Source: Prorocentrum cordatum (lineage: Eukaryota; Sar; Dinophyceae; Prorocentrales; Prorocentraceae). Taken from it: a DNA stretch of 64,000 nt. The DNA is taken from the NCBI GenBank assembly GCA_963575745.1, contig CAUYUJ010016362.1, positions 124,001 to 188,000 on the forward strand, in the 5' to 3' direction. A program made the position numbers and the translations under genes. Below, one piece after another: positions 25,310-36,400 of the stretch; the stretch's first letter is position 1, and each line of letters starts with the position of its first letter. The notes beneath the pieces were generated by a model, which was not told the DNA's origin, did not search any database, and was given only the letters and a program-made list of their open reading frames with translations.

Positions 25310-27167
25310 ATGGTCGGCATCCTGGCGTGGCTCCTGTTCGCGGCCGTGCCTTTGCGCGGTTCGACCGTGCCGCAGTGGGCGCGCGACATCGCCCGCGACT
25401 TCAAGGGCAATTCCCAGTTCGAGATGCTGATGTTCACTCTGGATGTCCTCGACCAGAGGAGGAGGTCTGGTAACCCATACGGCAGAAATGAGAGGCGGGG
25501 TAGGCAGGGATGGTGAAGAAGAGGAAATGGGGGGTGGTTGGAGGGGGGAGGGAGGAGGGAGACGGAGGAGAGAGAAGTAGGTATAGGAGGGGGTAAGGAG
25601 GAGGGAGAAGGAGGAGGGAGAAGGAGGGAGGAGGAAGAGGAGGAGGACGAGGACAGGGACTGCCAGGAGGCACGGCAGGCACGGCTGGCACGCCGTCGGT
25701 CTTGTCGTCCTCATGTATCCCCACCCTCCTTTTCTTACCCTCTTTCCCGTTTATCCCAGTGCCCCTCCTTCTCTGCCGCATACCCCGCCCTCTCCGCCCT
25801 TCCCCATCCCTTCCCAACTTCGGACACGCAATGTGCGCAGAGTTGGTTCATGCTATGGGCGCATTCCTCCACGATCCTGGGGTCCATTCGGGAAAGCCCT
25901 GTGCTTGGACCAACTCTGGGCGCTCGTGCGTGCCCCAAGTGGTGTAAAACCAAGCGTGCGGGGCGGGCTGCAGGGCCGCCCCCATCCCGACGCGGTCGCC
26001 CCCGTCGCCCTCCTGGGGGAAAGGGGGGAGGGCGGAGGCAGAGTGATTTGGACCCTCAGAGCGGGGGGGGGGCGGGGGGCCATGGGGCGCCCTAGCCACC
26101 GCAGGCATGCTGGCGCGCGAGCTGGACTTTGCGCGCATGTGTTCGGGCGCCGACGCTCCCGGCAAGGCCGTCAGGAAGAGGGGCTACAAGGCTGCCTCGT
26201 TCGACATTCGGGGCGACCCCGACGAGAACTTGATGACCCTGCCAGGCCTGTTGTACGGCGTGTCCCTATGCTTCCAGATAAAGCCTGGGGGGGATGGCCC
26301 ATTTCGGGCCAGAGTGCAGCTCGTTCATATGGATGAGCAGGGGGACGAGTGGCAGGAGGAAAGACGACCTCCACGGGCTGCCGCCTGCATCAGCCCGTCG
26401 CCTCCATTGAGCGGCAGCCTCCTTCTGGCATCCCACCTTGCCCCCGCTGGAGTAGGGCCCTGCGGGCTAAGGGGTTGCCAGTCGCATGCCGATGGGGCCA
26501 CCGCTCTGCGCGCGTGACAGGGGTGGGGGATGGGGGAGGGGGGGGGATGAGCAAGGCCCCCTCCTCCATCCCCTTCTTCCGTGATCATCTTTGCTCCACC
26601 TCCCTCCTCCCGGCGCCGCCCTACCGCCGCCGTCCTCTGCCCGCCGCCCTCATGGCAAGGGTGCCGCGCATTCCCGCGAGGTGGCGGATGATCGGGGGCA
26701 CTTCTCAGGAGTTTGTGAGGCGCGGGAACTTTTTTGTTCTGCTTGTATCTTGCATCGCTTTCCACCTCCATTTGATGCAGGTTTCCTATTCGATCGAGCA
26801 ACCGAGGAACAGCCTGATGCCCCTCATGCCAGCATTCGTCCAATTAGAGCCCCTCGTGAAGCAGTCTCGTTTCTGCGCTTGGCTCGGAGCTTTTCGGGGG
26901 CATGGCAGGGCTCAGCCTAACCCCGAACCTGTCATCATTTGGACAAACGCCCCGCTGAGTCCTGCAAAGTCTCACTTGCGTCGCACTGTGGTGAAAGGCT
27001 GCTGCAAGGGCGGCGGGAAGGCTTGGAAAAGGGTCGAACCTTCGTCTAAGACCAAAGGTTATGTCAGAGGCACCAAAGGCCTCACCCTCACGAGCGCGTA
27101 CCCCACGGAGTTCGGCAGATGCATGTCAGCACTTGCCGAGGAGCCCCTCGGCCATCGGCCCCAGTGA
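25310..27167 (+). CDS. Methyltransferase-like protein (C5-MTase-like motif order), multi-exon
   Basis: Starts MVGILAWLLFAAVPLRGSTV at 25310. Exons: 25310-25464, 25841-25941 and 26105-about 26295, then about 26400-26513, then 26709-27167. Introns 1, 2 and 4 join in phase. Motif order fits a SAM-dependent methyltransferase fold. There is a glycine-rich loop with following acidic strand (ARMCSGADAPGKAVRKRGYK, then FDI), a PPC motif (GIPPCPRWSRA), RRGN then an EQP motif (YSIEQPRNSLMPLMP) in the place of the C5-MTase ENV. The C-terminal block is FCAWLGAFRGHG…KTKGYVRGTKGLTLTSAYP. Such domains are frequent in dinoflagellate predicted proteins. Activity on DNA is an inference. The gene follows the transposase-like gene by 4 bp on the same strand. 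Confidence 0.6.
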
Positions 27168-28126
27168 GATTCTGGGGCGGGGGAGGCTGGGAGGTATAGG
27201 CAGGGACGCAAAGGCAGAGAGGTACTGGGCAGGGAGGTATAGGCAGAGAGGTGCGAGGCTCCAGCAGTCCTGACATAATTCGATATCAGCCACGCTCCCG
27301 GCCACGCTCGTGCACGGGAGATCCTTGCGGCGCGCGGTGTGTGAAAGACACGCCATGGACATATCTTTGGACCGGGCGGTGTTTCAAAACACACGGCAAA
27401 GCACGCGCTGCGCCACGCTAGCCATCGGAGGATGAGGAGGCGGAGGAGGAGGCGGAGGAGGATGACGAAGGTTGAGGAGGCGGAGGCGGATTACCTCATC
27501 CAGGTCAGAGTGAGGTGGCCGAACGGTCTTACAACGTCCCTGGGCACGGGGCCCTCTCGGGGGCTTCTCGGAGCCGCCTCGGGGCCCTCTTGGATCAGTC
27601 TTGTCTTGGGGCTTTCGGAGGGCCCCTCCCACCGACCGAAATCTGCGGGGGCTGAATTCTTTCCAGGGCGAGCGGGTAAACCGTTAATATTGCGAGGTTG
27701 CGGGAAGGTGGAAAAGGCCCAGCCGCGCTCCTGGGCGGTGGGAGTGGCCTCTGTGCCCCCGCCGCCCAGGAGTTGGCTGGGCAATCTGCCCTCTCGTAGC
27801 CCTAATGCCCACCTCGCGTGGGCGACTCGCCCTCCTGCTCCTCCTCCGCCTCTTTCCTCCTCCTCCTCCTCCTCCTCCTCCTCCTCCTCCTCCTCCTCCT
27901 TCGGGACCGCCACGGGTCAAGCAATGAAGCAATGTCTTTTTTCGGTCGCCCCCGCCGATCCCCATCCAGAGCTGCTCATTCCCGACCCCCATCCAGCAGC
28001 GCGCATATGGATAGAGTTCTCGGCTTACGACGGCCGGTGCGCGACCTGGTGGGGCATGCAAGGCGGCTTCATTAGACGGTCGCTATATGATCTGGACCCG
28101 ACGATGAAGCGATGAGACGAGGATAG
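27168..28126. other. Repeat-rich intergenic region with possible small exons
   Basis: 27187-27250 holds two copies of a GGGAGGTATAGGCAG-type unit of about 45 bp. 27540-27640 is a relative of the GGGGCC-rich repeat. 27842-27902 is (CTC)n. One short frame (MTKVEEAEADYLIQ, 27462-27503, followed by a GT) and another at about 27990-28110 (FSAYDGRCATWWGMQGG) read like coding sequence. They may be upstream exons of the next gene, but I could not join them in phase. Confidence 0.4.
27540..27640 (+). repeat. GGGGCC-rich dispersed repeat, diverged copy
   Basis: GGGCCCTCTCGGGGGCTTCTCGGAGC… matches the spacing and words of 21435-21600 (CTCGGGGCC, CTTGGA, GGGGCCCCTCCC) with many changes. Confidence 0.45.
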
Positions 28127-28131
28127 GAGGA

Positions 28132-28171
<40 letters not shown>

Positions 28172-28545
28172 GAGTGTCCGACAGGAACTGGAGCTGCTGT
28201 TTCGTCCGCACCTGTCTGATTTACTGCGGTGCCCGCTGTCTGATGACCCTTACACGGTTTGGTTTCGCTCGCACGTTCTCGGAGCCAGGGTTCGCGCGAT
28301 CGATGCTTTCCACCGTGAACTGGCCGCGCGACACTCGCCGCTCCTCTCTGAGGACATGGGCAAGGGTAACGGATAGGGAAGTTGGCAAATCGAGGAGTGG
28401 GGAAACGGAGTGGAGGGAAGGAGGGGGAGGCGGAGGAGAGAGAAATACACCCCAGGACGAAGTGGTTTGGGATCTGAGGGCGATCGAGGATGAGGCCAAC
28501 GACAGGGCCATGTCGGACAGGGAGTCGGGCGATGCGACGGCGTGA
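28127..28545 (+). CDS. 3' part of a small acidic hypothetical protein
   Basis: Exon about 28127-28364 starts with a poly-Asp run made by (GAC)n. It continues SVRQELELLFRPHLSDLLRC and VWFRSHVLGARVRAIDAFHR, a well-mixed helical sequence that reads as real protein. An intron of about 91 bp (AAG|GGTAAC…CCCAG|GAC, exact boundary ambiguous by one base) leads to 28456-28545, DEVVWDLRAIEDEANDRAMS, ending TGA at 28543-28545. The 5' end is unresolved. Family unknown. The trinucleotide run may be a length-variable coding microsatellite. Confidence 0.5.
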
Positions 28546-28559
28546 GAGCTCCCGTAGAG

Positions 28560-28930
28560 GATGATGATGAGGAGGATGAAGAGATAGGAGGAGTATGATG
28601 ACAATGAGAGTGATGAGGACGATGGTGATGAGGGTGATCATGATGATGAGGATGATGATGAAGATGACGGTGATGATGATGAGGATGATGATGATGGCGA
28701 TAGTGATGAGGATGATGATGAGGATGATGATGCTGAGGAGCATGATGATGAGGATCATGAGGGTGATGAGGAGGAGGAGGGATGACGAGTAGGAGGGCGA
28801 GTAGTAGGATAGAGAAGTGGGAGAGAGGAGGAGGAGGAGGAGGATGATGAGGAGGAGGGGGAGGAGGAGGAGGAGGAGGAGGACGTGGAGGAGGACGTGG
28901 AGGAGGAGGAGGAGGAGAAGGAAGAGGGCC
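28560..28930. repeat. GATGATGAGG microsatellite block
   Basis: About 370 bp of imperfect (GAT)n/(GAG)n units directly after the stop of the preceding gene. All six frames are low complexity. Confidence 0.9.
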
Positions 28931-30410
28931 CCGCTGACCCAAGAGCGAGTCCGCAGCTCGGGGAACGATTAAATTGCGCACGCCGCCTACAGGATCGGGC
29001 GGTCCATCAACGGGGGGTCATGGGGCCCTGAAGGGGCCGTTTTGCGGCCTTACATGGCCTCTGTCGGGCTTTGGGGGGCCCCCTGACGAGCCCTAGTGGG
29101 CTGTGTTTTTTCTTTCGTGTTTCGGACCGCCCCAAATGCCTTTTTTGATTTTTTTGGAGACCTCCCATGATGGGCCGCCCGCTCCTGTCCGCCCCCCTGG
29201 CCTCCTTCCTTCCTGGCCCCGCTGCCCCCTCTACGCCCTCCCTCCCGCTCCTCCCTCCCGCTGCCCCCTACACCCTCCCTTCTCTCTCCTGCCTCTCCTG
29301 CCTTTCCTCCCCCTCCCTCGCGGGGCAGGCGGTCCTCGGCCGCCTCGTTGGTGTCGTCGCGCGCCCGCGGCGGGCGCGGATGGCACGGCGCGCGCGCGCG
29401 TGCAACGTGCAGGGCGGGCGCGCGGATGGGGAGCGCATCGTTTTCAAAACGGGGCCCCCGCCATAAAGCCGACTATCGTCCTGAATGTCTTGTAAGAGCT
29501 GGATGGCGGCCCCGTTCCCGTCAGGAATGGCGCCCTCGCCTTTTCGCCGCGCAACCTTGCGAAATGCGCGTTTCAATGGGGGTGGTGGAGGGCATAATTG
29601 TTTAAATATCATAATTAGAGACCGCATGTTGTGCATCAACACGTTGATAGCACAGCATTGCGCCGACTTGCATGAACGCTTCGGTTTCTAAGCCGAGCGT
29701 GCTCCAAGCCAATGAATATATTACCATTGGCTGTGAAGTACGAAATCACCCAATTGAGTTGCACCGACTTGAAACAGAAAAAGGATCATTGCACAATCGT
29801 GTTTGCATATATGCGTGCACGCACTGTGCATGGTTAAAATTTGAACGTGTTGTCGTGCAACATACGAACATGCACAAATGGCAACGACTAGTACATTGTA
29901 CATGCACAGCACACACAATTACATAATGCATATATCATACATATGAAAATATGACATGTTCTAGGTGCGTAAAACGTTACACCTATATACACCAATCATA
30001 CGCATCACACATCTATGTGTATGTGTGTTGTATGTATATGATATGACATGTTATATAACACTTCGCGGCTTACATAGGACTTCACTGCTTAAACAGAACT
30101 TCAAGTGTTGTGCTGTTACACTCAAGGCCAAGACAGCACTTGACTTGCTAGCTGAGACCGACAAGGACCTCTGGGGAGGGGTTGGGTCCCGCACCTGCCC
30201 CATTGGTGGGCTGGCCGGAGCGTGCCCCCACCGCCACCGCCGCCACCTACCCCGCCCCCGGAGGCGGGGCCAGGTCCCGGTTGGGGATTCGCAGCCTGGG
30301 TCTTCGAGTTCGCGGGCTACGGTGCGTGGGTGAGTTCCCCCGACCACACTGGCACGATCCGCACGAGCGGCGGATGGATTGGATCCGCCATCGACCGACT
30401 GGGCGTTAAG
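28931..30410. other. Left flank of the DIRS-like element
   Basis: 28980-29110 resembles the GGGGCC-rich repeat family. 29170-29480 is C-rich with no supported gene. 29590-30120 is distinctly AT-rich and ends at CAGAACTTCAAGTGTTGTGC. A 5' terminus of the DIRS-like element should lie here, but I could not match it to the repeat pair at 43201-43746. The frame is open from before 30222, but the first ATG in frame is at 30411. Confidence 0.5.
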
Positions 30411-33400
30411 ATGCTCGGGTACTGGTGGGAGACCGCGGTCCTTTGCTTCGCCCTAGGCATCTTCACGTTCGTGTTGGGTGCCCTGGCCTTCATCGTCAAC
30501 GCCGCAGCCCAGCCTATGCTGTGGGCAGCCGGGGGACTCCGCTGGGCGTGGCACCAGATTACCCGGTGCTGCCAGCGACGCGGAGGCGATGGGCCCGGCG
30601 CCCATCTCCCCCCACCCCCTCCGACTCCCTTGCTGGCGCGCTGGCGCGGGCCGGGCTTGGGCGGCGTGGTGGAAACGGAGTTCTACACAAGGGGGGTCCG
30701 CGGCCGGGGAACCAATCGGGCATGCAACCACGTGCTTCTGCGCAAGCACGGGCAGGTGGCCTGCATCAGCTGCAACTTCGCGGACCGGTACCGACTGGAC
30801 CGCCACGGGCTCAACATCGAGATCGGGCAGGTTCTGGGGTGCACCAGTCGTAAGTGGCGGCTGAACCTCGAGGAGACAGGTAACGTGCATCTATGCCGTG
30901 CCGTCGAGTGCGCCTCCTGTCCAGTGGCGCACCCCATGCATGTCGACCAGTACGCGGCCATTGACCACACACAGATCGTGGACTTGGCTGAGCACGGTAA
31001 GGCCGCAGCCTGCCGGGCAGTCGGCGTGGGACTCCGGAAGGTATTCGGGGTCGTCAAGTGGCTGCTCTGCCCACCCTGGTCGGCACTTGGATGGCTGTGC
31101 CGGGGCCGGCCGGAGCCCCGCTACATCACCGACGCCGCGGGCTATCGCCGCCTGGGCATCGATTCGGAGAGCGAGGTGGAGGCGGAGGAGCGCCCCTGCC
31201 AAGCCGCGCAAGTTGGGGCGCAGCTCGCAGGTGGCGCACGCCCCCTCCAGCCGGAGGGGTGCGGCGACCGAGGGATGCAGGAGGCGACTGTTCTGCTGCA
31301 GGAGGATGCAGAGGTGTCGGACGTCCCCCGGCCGGGGCACTGTCTCAATGCACAGGTGCACCTCTGCGCCCACCATGCGCAGAAGTACCGGTCTACCCTG
31401 ATCGGCCGCAAATGCAGCCCCCCCACTTGCCTCCGCATGGCGAAGGGTAGCTGTGGGGGGGGCCCGATGTGCGGGGAACATCTCCGACGGGACGAGGGTC
31501 ACACCGTGCGCGTCGAAGCGACGGTCCAACCGGGGATCCTCGGGGGTCTGCGCCGTCGCATGCGAGCGCGGGCTCCAAGCCCCGCCAGGGCGCGCGATTG
31601 GACCGCGCATGCCGCCGATGGGGTTGGCGTAGCGCCCGGGCCGGTCTACCCCCCGCCCGCTGCACCGCCGCCGCCAGCAGTGGCCCCATCCGTCGATGTT
31701 GAGCCCTCGGGGGCGCAGGCCCTAGCCTCTGGGCCGCAGCCGCGTCGTTCGCGCTCTGCGGAAGCAAGGGCCTGCGGACGTTCACGGTCTGCCGACCGCG
31801 GAGCCCCGGGCGATCGGATCGCCCATCACGGGTGGCTTCAGGAGCCCTTACTCGCGAAGGTCTGCCCGATACTCCCGGGCGACCCTCGGGGAGCCGAGGA
31901 GGCGTATGGCGCGCCCCCGGCGAGTCCTTGGTATATTCTATTGGGGGAATGCGAGGGGCTCGACGTACGGGGCACTGGCGGGGACGCACGACTTATCATC
32001 GGGACTAGCCTCGAGGGCGTCAGGGTGGAGGTCCCAGCCAGCGAGGTCGTATGGCACCCCCCTCCGCTGGAGGACGGGCGCTACCCGATAGATTGGATCA
32101 ATCGGCTGCTGTACGAGGTCCCCCAAGGCGCGCGGGAAGTGGGGTTGCGTGTCATCGCCCACCACATCCCGCAGGATCTGCTGGCGATGTTACGCCAGGA
32201 GCAGTGGGACGGTGTGGGCGTGGAAAGCGCGAGCGGCTGGAGGCGGCGCTACCTGACGAGCACGGGGCGCCAGCAACTGCAGCACGACCCAGTGTGCACA
32301 CTCGGCCACCATCGGCGGGGCGGCGCGCAGGGGGCGCAACCTGCGCCCGGGATGGAGGGCTTGCCCCGCCCAGCCCCCGTGGCGGCACCGTCGCGCTTGG
32401 CAGCGGCCGCCGCCGGCGTGAGCGAGGATGCTGAGGAGCCCGACCCCCTCGAAATATTCATGGATACCTTGCGAGCCGAGGATCTCAAGGGACGGGGGGG
32501 CCAAGCGGCGGCCCTCAGCGCATTAGGTATGACCGCGGACCTGCTCGGGATTCCGCTTGATCAGGCGGAACGGCAGCTGCGGCGGAGAGTCGCACAGGTG
32601 GCTGCGGCGGGCCCACCGGGGCCCGATCTGGAGCGCGCCCTCGCGGATTTGGAGGATGCGCAGCTGGAAGCGCGCGCGCGGGAGCGTGCTGCGGCCGCCG
32701 ACAAGGTCCCCCTGCAGGGCAGCCTCTCACGCGAGGGGTCGCGGAGCCGCTCGGCGCGGGGGCGGGATCCCAGCCCGAGGCAGGGACCCCGGCGCGAGCT
32801 CTTCGGGGCCATGCTCCCCGTCCAACCCACGGGCCCACGCCGTGGCTTGCTGGGCGATCGGGACCGACTGGCACGCGATGGACGCGGGGGGCCCGCTCGT
32901 GGGGCCAACCCGCTCCTCGACGGAGCTTCGGTCCTTGGGCACCTCACTGGCCAGACGCCCCACGGGGGTGGCCTGGGTGGGGAGCGAGCCTGGGGTCCAG
33001 ACCACGCCGGGGCGGCGGGCGCCCTGGGCGGGCTTACAGCCGAGGCCGAAGCCCAGATCATCGAGCGCCTGGATCGCCAGAACCGCCTCACCGAACGCCA
33101 CGTCCTCGCCGCCGAGCGGCAGGCGCGGGCCACCGAGGGCGACAAGAAGGCCCGGGGCACCAGGGCGGGGATCGGTCGGGACGAGGAACTGGATCTTTAC
33201 ATAGCCAGGGGATGCAACACCTTCGTGGTTGAGGCCTGCGAGGGGATCACGGGGAAGGACTTGTTCGACTCCCTCAAGCGCATGTGTGCGCACTCCAAGA
33301 GCACGCTCAAGACGATCGGGTTTCCCTGCCTGGTTACCAACCGTGTGGCGCACGGCTACGCGGCGCTCGCCTTCGGGACGGGTCCACACGACCTGGCAGT

Positions 33401-36400
33401 GGACGACTGCGTCCCCGCGCGTGACGAGGACTTCGACGGCTACAGGCTCCCTGTGGACGACAAGCTGGAGCCCCGCCAGCGGCCCGCCACCCGCATGGCG
33501 ACCTGGTTCAAGAGGGCCCGGTGCGAGATCCAGATGTTCGAGTCCATCGTAGGGGTCGTCACCGAGGGCGGGGCCGAGGTCGGCCCGGTTGCCTGGGACG
33601 CCGACGGGCTGATAGGCCGCGGGTCCTATACCTTCTGGGACGGGGACACCCGCATCCAGTGGGACTTCCTCGACTACCGGGACCGCCTCAGCCCTACAGA
33701 GGAGATGGGCCAGGCGATGGGCCTGGAGGTGGGCGATACCGAGGAGCGGCAGTGCCTGCTACTGCACGTAGCTGCTGGGGTGCTCCTGCTACGCGCGGGC
33801 GAGGGCGCGGGTGAGCCCAGCTCGGACGCGGTGCAGCAGTTGGCCGCGACGTATCGCCATGCACTATGTGAGGAGGCCCACGAGGCACTTCGTGCCCTGG
33901 GCGACTCCCCACCGTGGATCACGGCCATGGAGGCCGATGTCCGTTCCTACGTCCATGATGCGGTGCACCCGCACCACGACAAGGACTATCGCTGCCTGGC
34001 AGCATGCCCCGTCACCGACCTCGACGCCGTCACGCTCCAGGTGCACCGAGTCAACGGCAGTGGGCGCCTATGCGTGGACCACCTAATGGGGACGGGTGTC
34101 GGCGCGGAGGATCAAGTTATTCCGCTCCTGATCTGGCGTGGCCATATGCGCGTCTTGCGCCCACGCTCCCACACGGAGGCGGCGGCCCTAGGCCAGCGCT
34201 GGGGGCACGCAGGACGCCTGTCCCGCGAGATCGTGAGTGTCGGCTGGCGCGAGATGCTCGACGAAGGTCCAGACGTTGAACCCACCGTCCCAGGCAAGAG
34301 CGCGCCCTGCACCCACTGCAAGGCAGCGGAAGGTCGGGCGGGCCGCGCAGTGGGACGCGCGCCAGCCTCGTTCGGGGAACATCCAGCCGACGTCCAGGCA
34401 CGCCTCCTGGAGGCGAACGCGATGCCAATTCGACACGACCCCGCGTTCGCGTACGGTTTGATCGCCCAGGAGGTGTACGCCGGATCGGGAAACTGGTCGG
34501 CTGCGCTTCGAGCCGAGGGCATCCGGGTGCTGGAGCCGATCGAATACTACGACGACCCTCTCCGAGAGTCCGGCCCACGGCCGGATCACGACACCCTCGA
34601 CCCGGCTGTTCGCGCGCGCCTACAGGAGGCCGCACGGACCCCCATGGGCCCCGATGTGGCCAACGTTTGGTGCTGGGGTACCCCGTGTGGCTCGTGCACC
34701 GACCTCGGGCTCATGACCCAGCCTGGCGGGACCCCGCAGGGAACCCGCACGTGGGAGCACCCCGAGGGGGACGGCTCCAAGGAGTTCGAGCTCGTTGGTA
34801 ACAGCCACACTCAGTTCACGTGCGACACCTGCCGCATCCTACACGACGCCGGCAAGGAGTTTCTCATCGAGTCCTCCTGCCCCTCGGGCCGCTACCCCAA
34901 GATCTGGGACCAGGCCCCAATGCACGAGCTGCGTCGAGCGACTGGGGCCATGATCGTCCCGATCCACATGTGCGCCTGGGGTAAGGCCCCGTCCGACGCG
35001 CCAGAGAGCCGCTATCGCAAGGGCAGCTGGTGGCTCGTCAGCCCCCGGCTGTACCTGCGCGCTTTGTTGTTGGCGCGACGTTGCCCCCGTGACCACCGCC
35101 ACGTCGAGCTGAAAGATCACGTGCCTGGCTCGGGCATTAAGCGCACCAAGGAGGCGCAGGTTTGGGCCCCCCGGCTTTGCACTGCGTGGGCAAAGGTGTT
35201 GAAAGGGGCCTATCACCGCTGGTCGGTGAGCCAACTGCGTCGGCAGTTGGCACCTATATGGGAGGATGGCCGGGGGGCGTCCCCCAAAATCGCCCGGGCG
35301 GAGGCGCCCGGGCGCCTGCAGGGCGTCGACTTCACTGGAATCGAGCGCCTACAGGCTTCAGGGGACGGCTCAAAATGCGGTAGGCTCAGCCCAGCCATGC
35401 ACCGAGCATTGGCGGGGCTTCCTAAGCCCCCGTTGGGCGAGACACAGGGGGAGGTGAGTGCGGGCAAGCCTCGACCCCCTTGCGAGGACCCGGCCAGAGA
35501 TATCGCGGAGGACCTCGACGGGTGCAGCCCGGCGGAGCTGGCCACGGTCTACCTGGCCTTCTGCGCGGAGCACCCTGAGTACGACCCCGAAGCCATGCGG
35601 ACCCTGGTGGGTCTGGGGGATCGGCTCCTCCAACGGACGGGGTCCCTGAAGGAGGCGGCCGCGCTGCTTAGGCGCGCGCGCCACGAGCGCCTGGGCAACC
35701 CCCTTCGGGGTGTCCTGGGGGACAAGGTGCGACGGTGTTTAAGCCGAGAGCACTTCGAGTACGTCCGGGAGCTGGCGGAAGGGGGAGCATCCGCGCGGCG
35801 GGGCGCGCCACGGAGGCGCGAGCGAGCCCAGCCGTACCCCAGCGTGCGAGCCCACATCGACGAGGCCTACCAGAAGGTATGGGCGGATGTGACCTGGGGG
35901 ATCGTCTTGGTGGCTTCCCAGGCGGCAGAGGGTTTTTTGACGGAGCTGGTGGAAGCCCCCCTGGGGAGGGTCCCAAAGCAGCTACCGGACAGAACCCTAT
36001 CGTCCGAAGGGCGTATGATCCACGCGATGCTCTCGGCCAACGCCGCCACACACAAGCGCGACCACCCGCCTGCCGTCCAGCCACGCCATCGGCAAGTGGC
36101 GAGGACGGCGGTATGGCATCGCGCGCGCCATCCCGGAGCGCGCCTCCTCTGCGCCAAGCGGGACGTCTCGCGGGCCTTCAAGTGGCTGGACATCGCCCCG
36201 GCGGACGTCGGGGACTTTGGCACTTCACTACCGGGGGCCCACGCTGGCATCGAGGGGGACGTCAGAGTCGTTTACCTAGCCATGGTGTTTGGGTGGACGG
36301 GAGCCCCAGGCAATTTCATGATGCTCGCCCTGGCGGCGAGGGAGCTCCACGAGAGCTATCGGCCTGGGGGGCCGCACTGGCACGACACCACCCACTTCCA

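Noticed and set aside
30411-30530. True membrane protein at the start of the retroelement ORF
   Set aside because: One hydrophobic stretch only, in an otherwise nucleic-acid-handling polyprotein. Kept as an observation, not a function.
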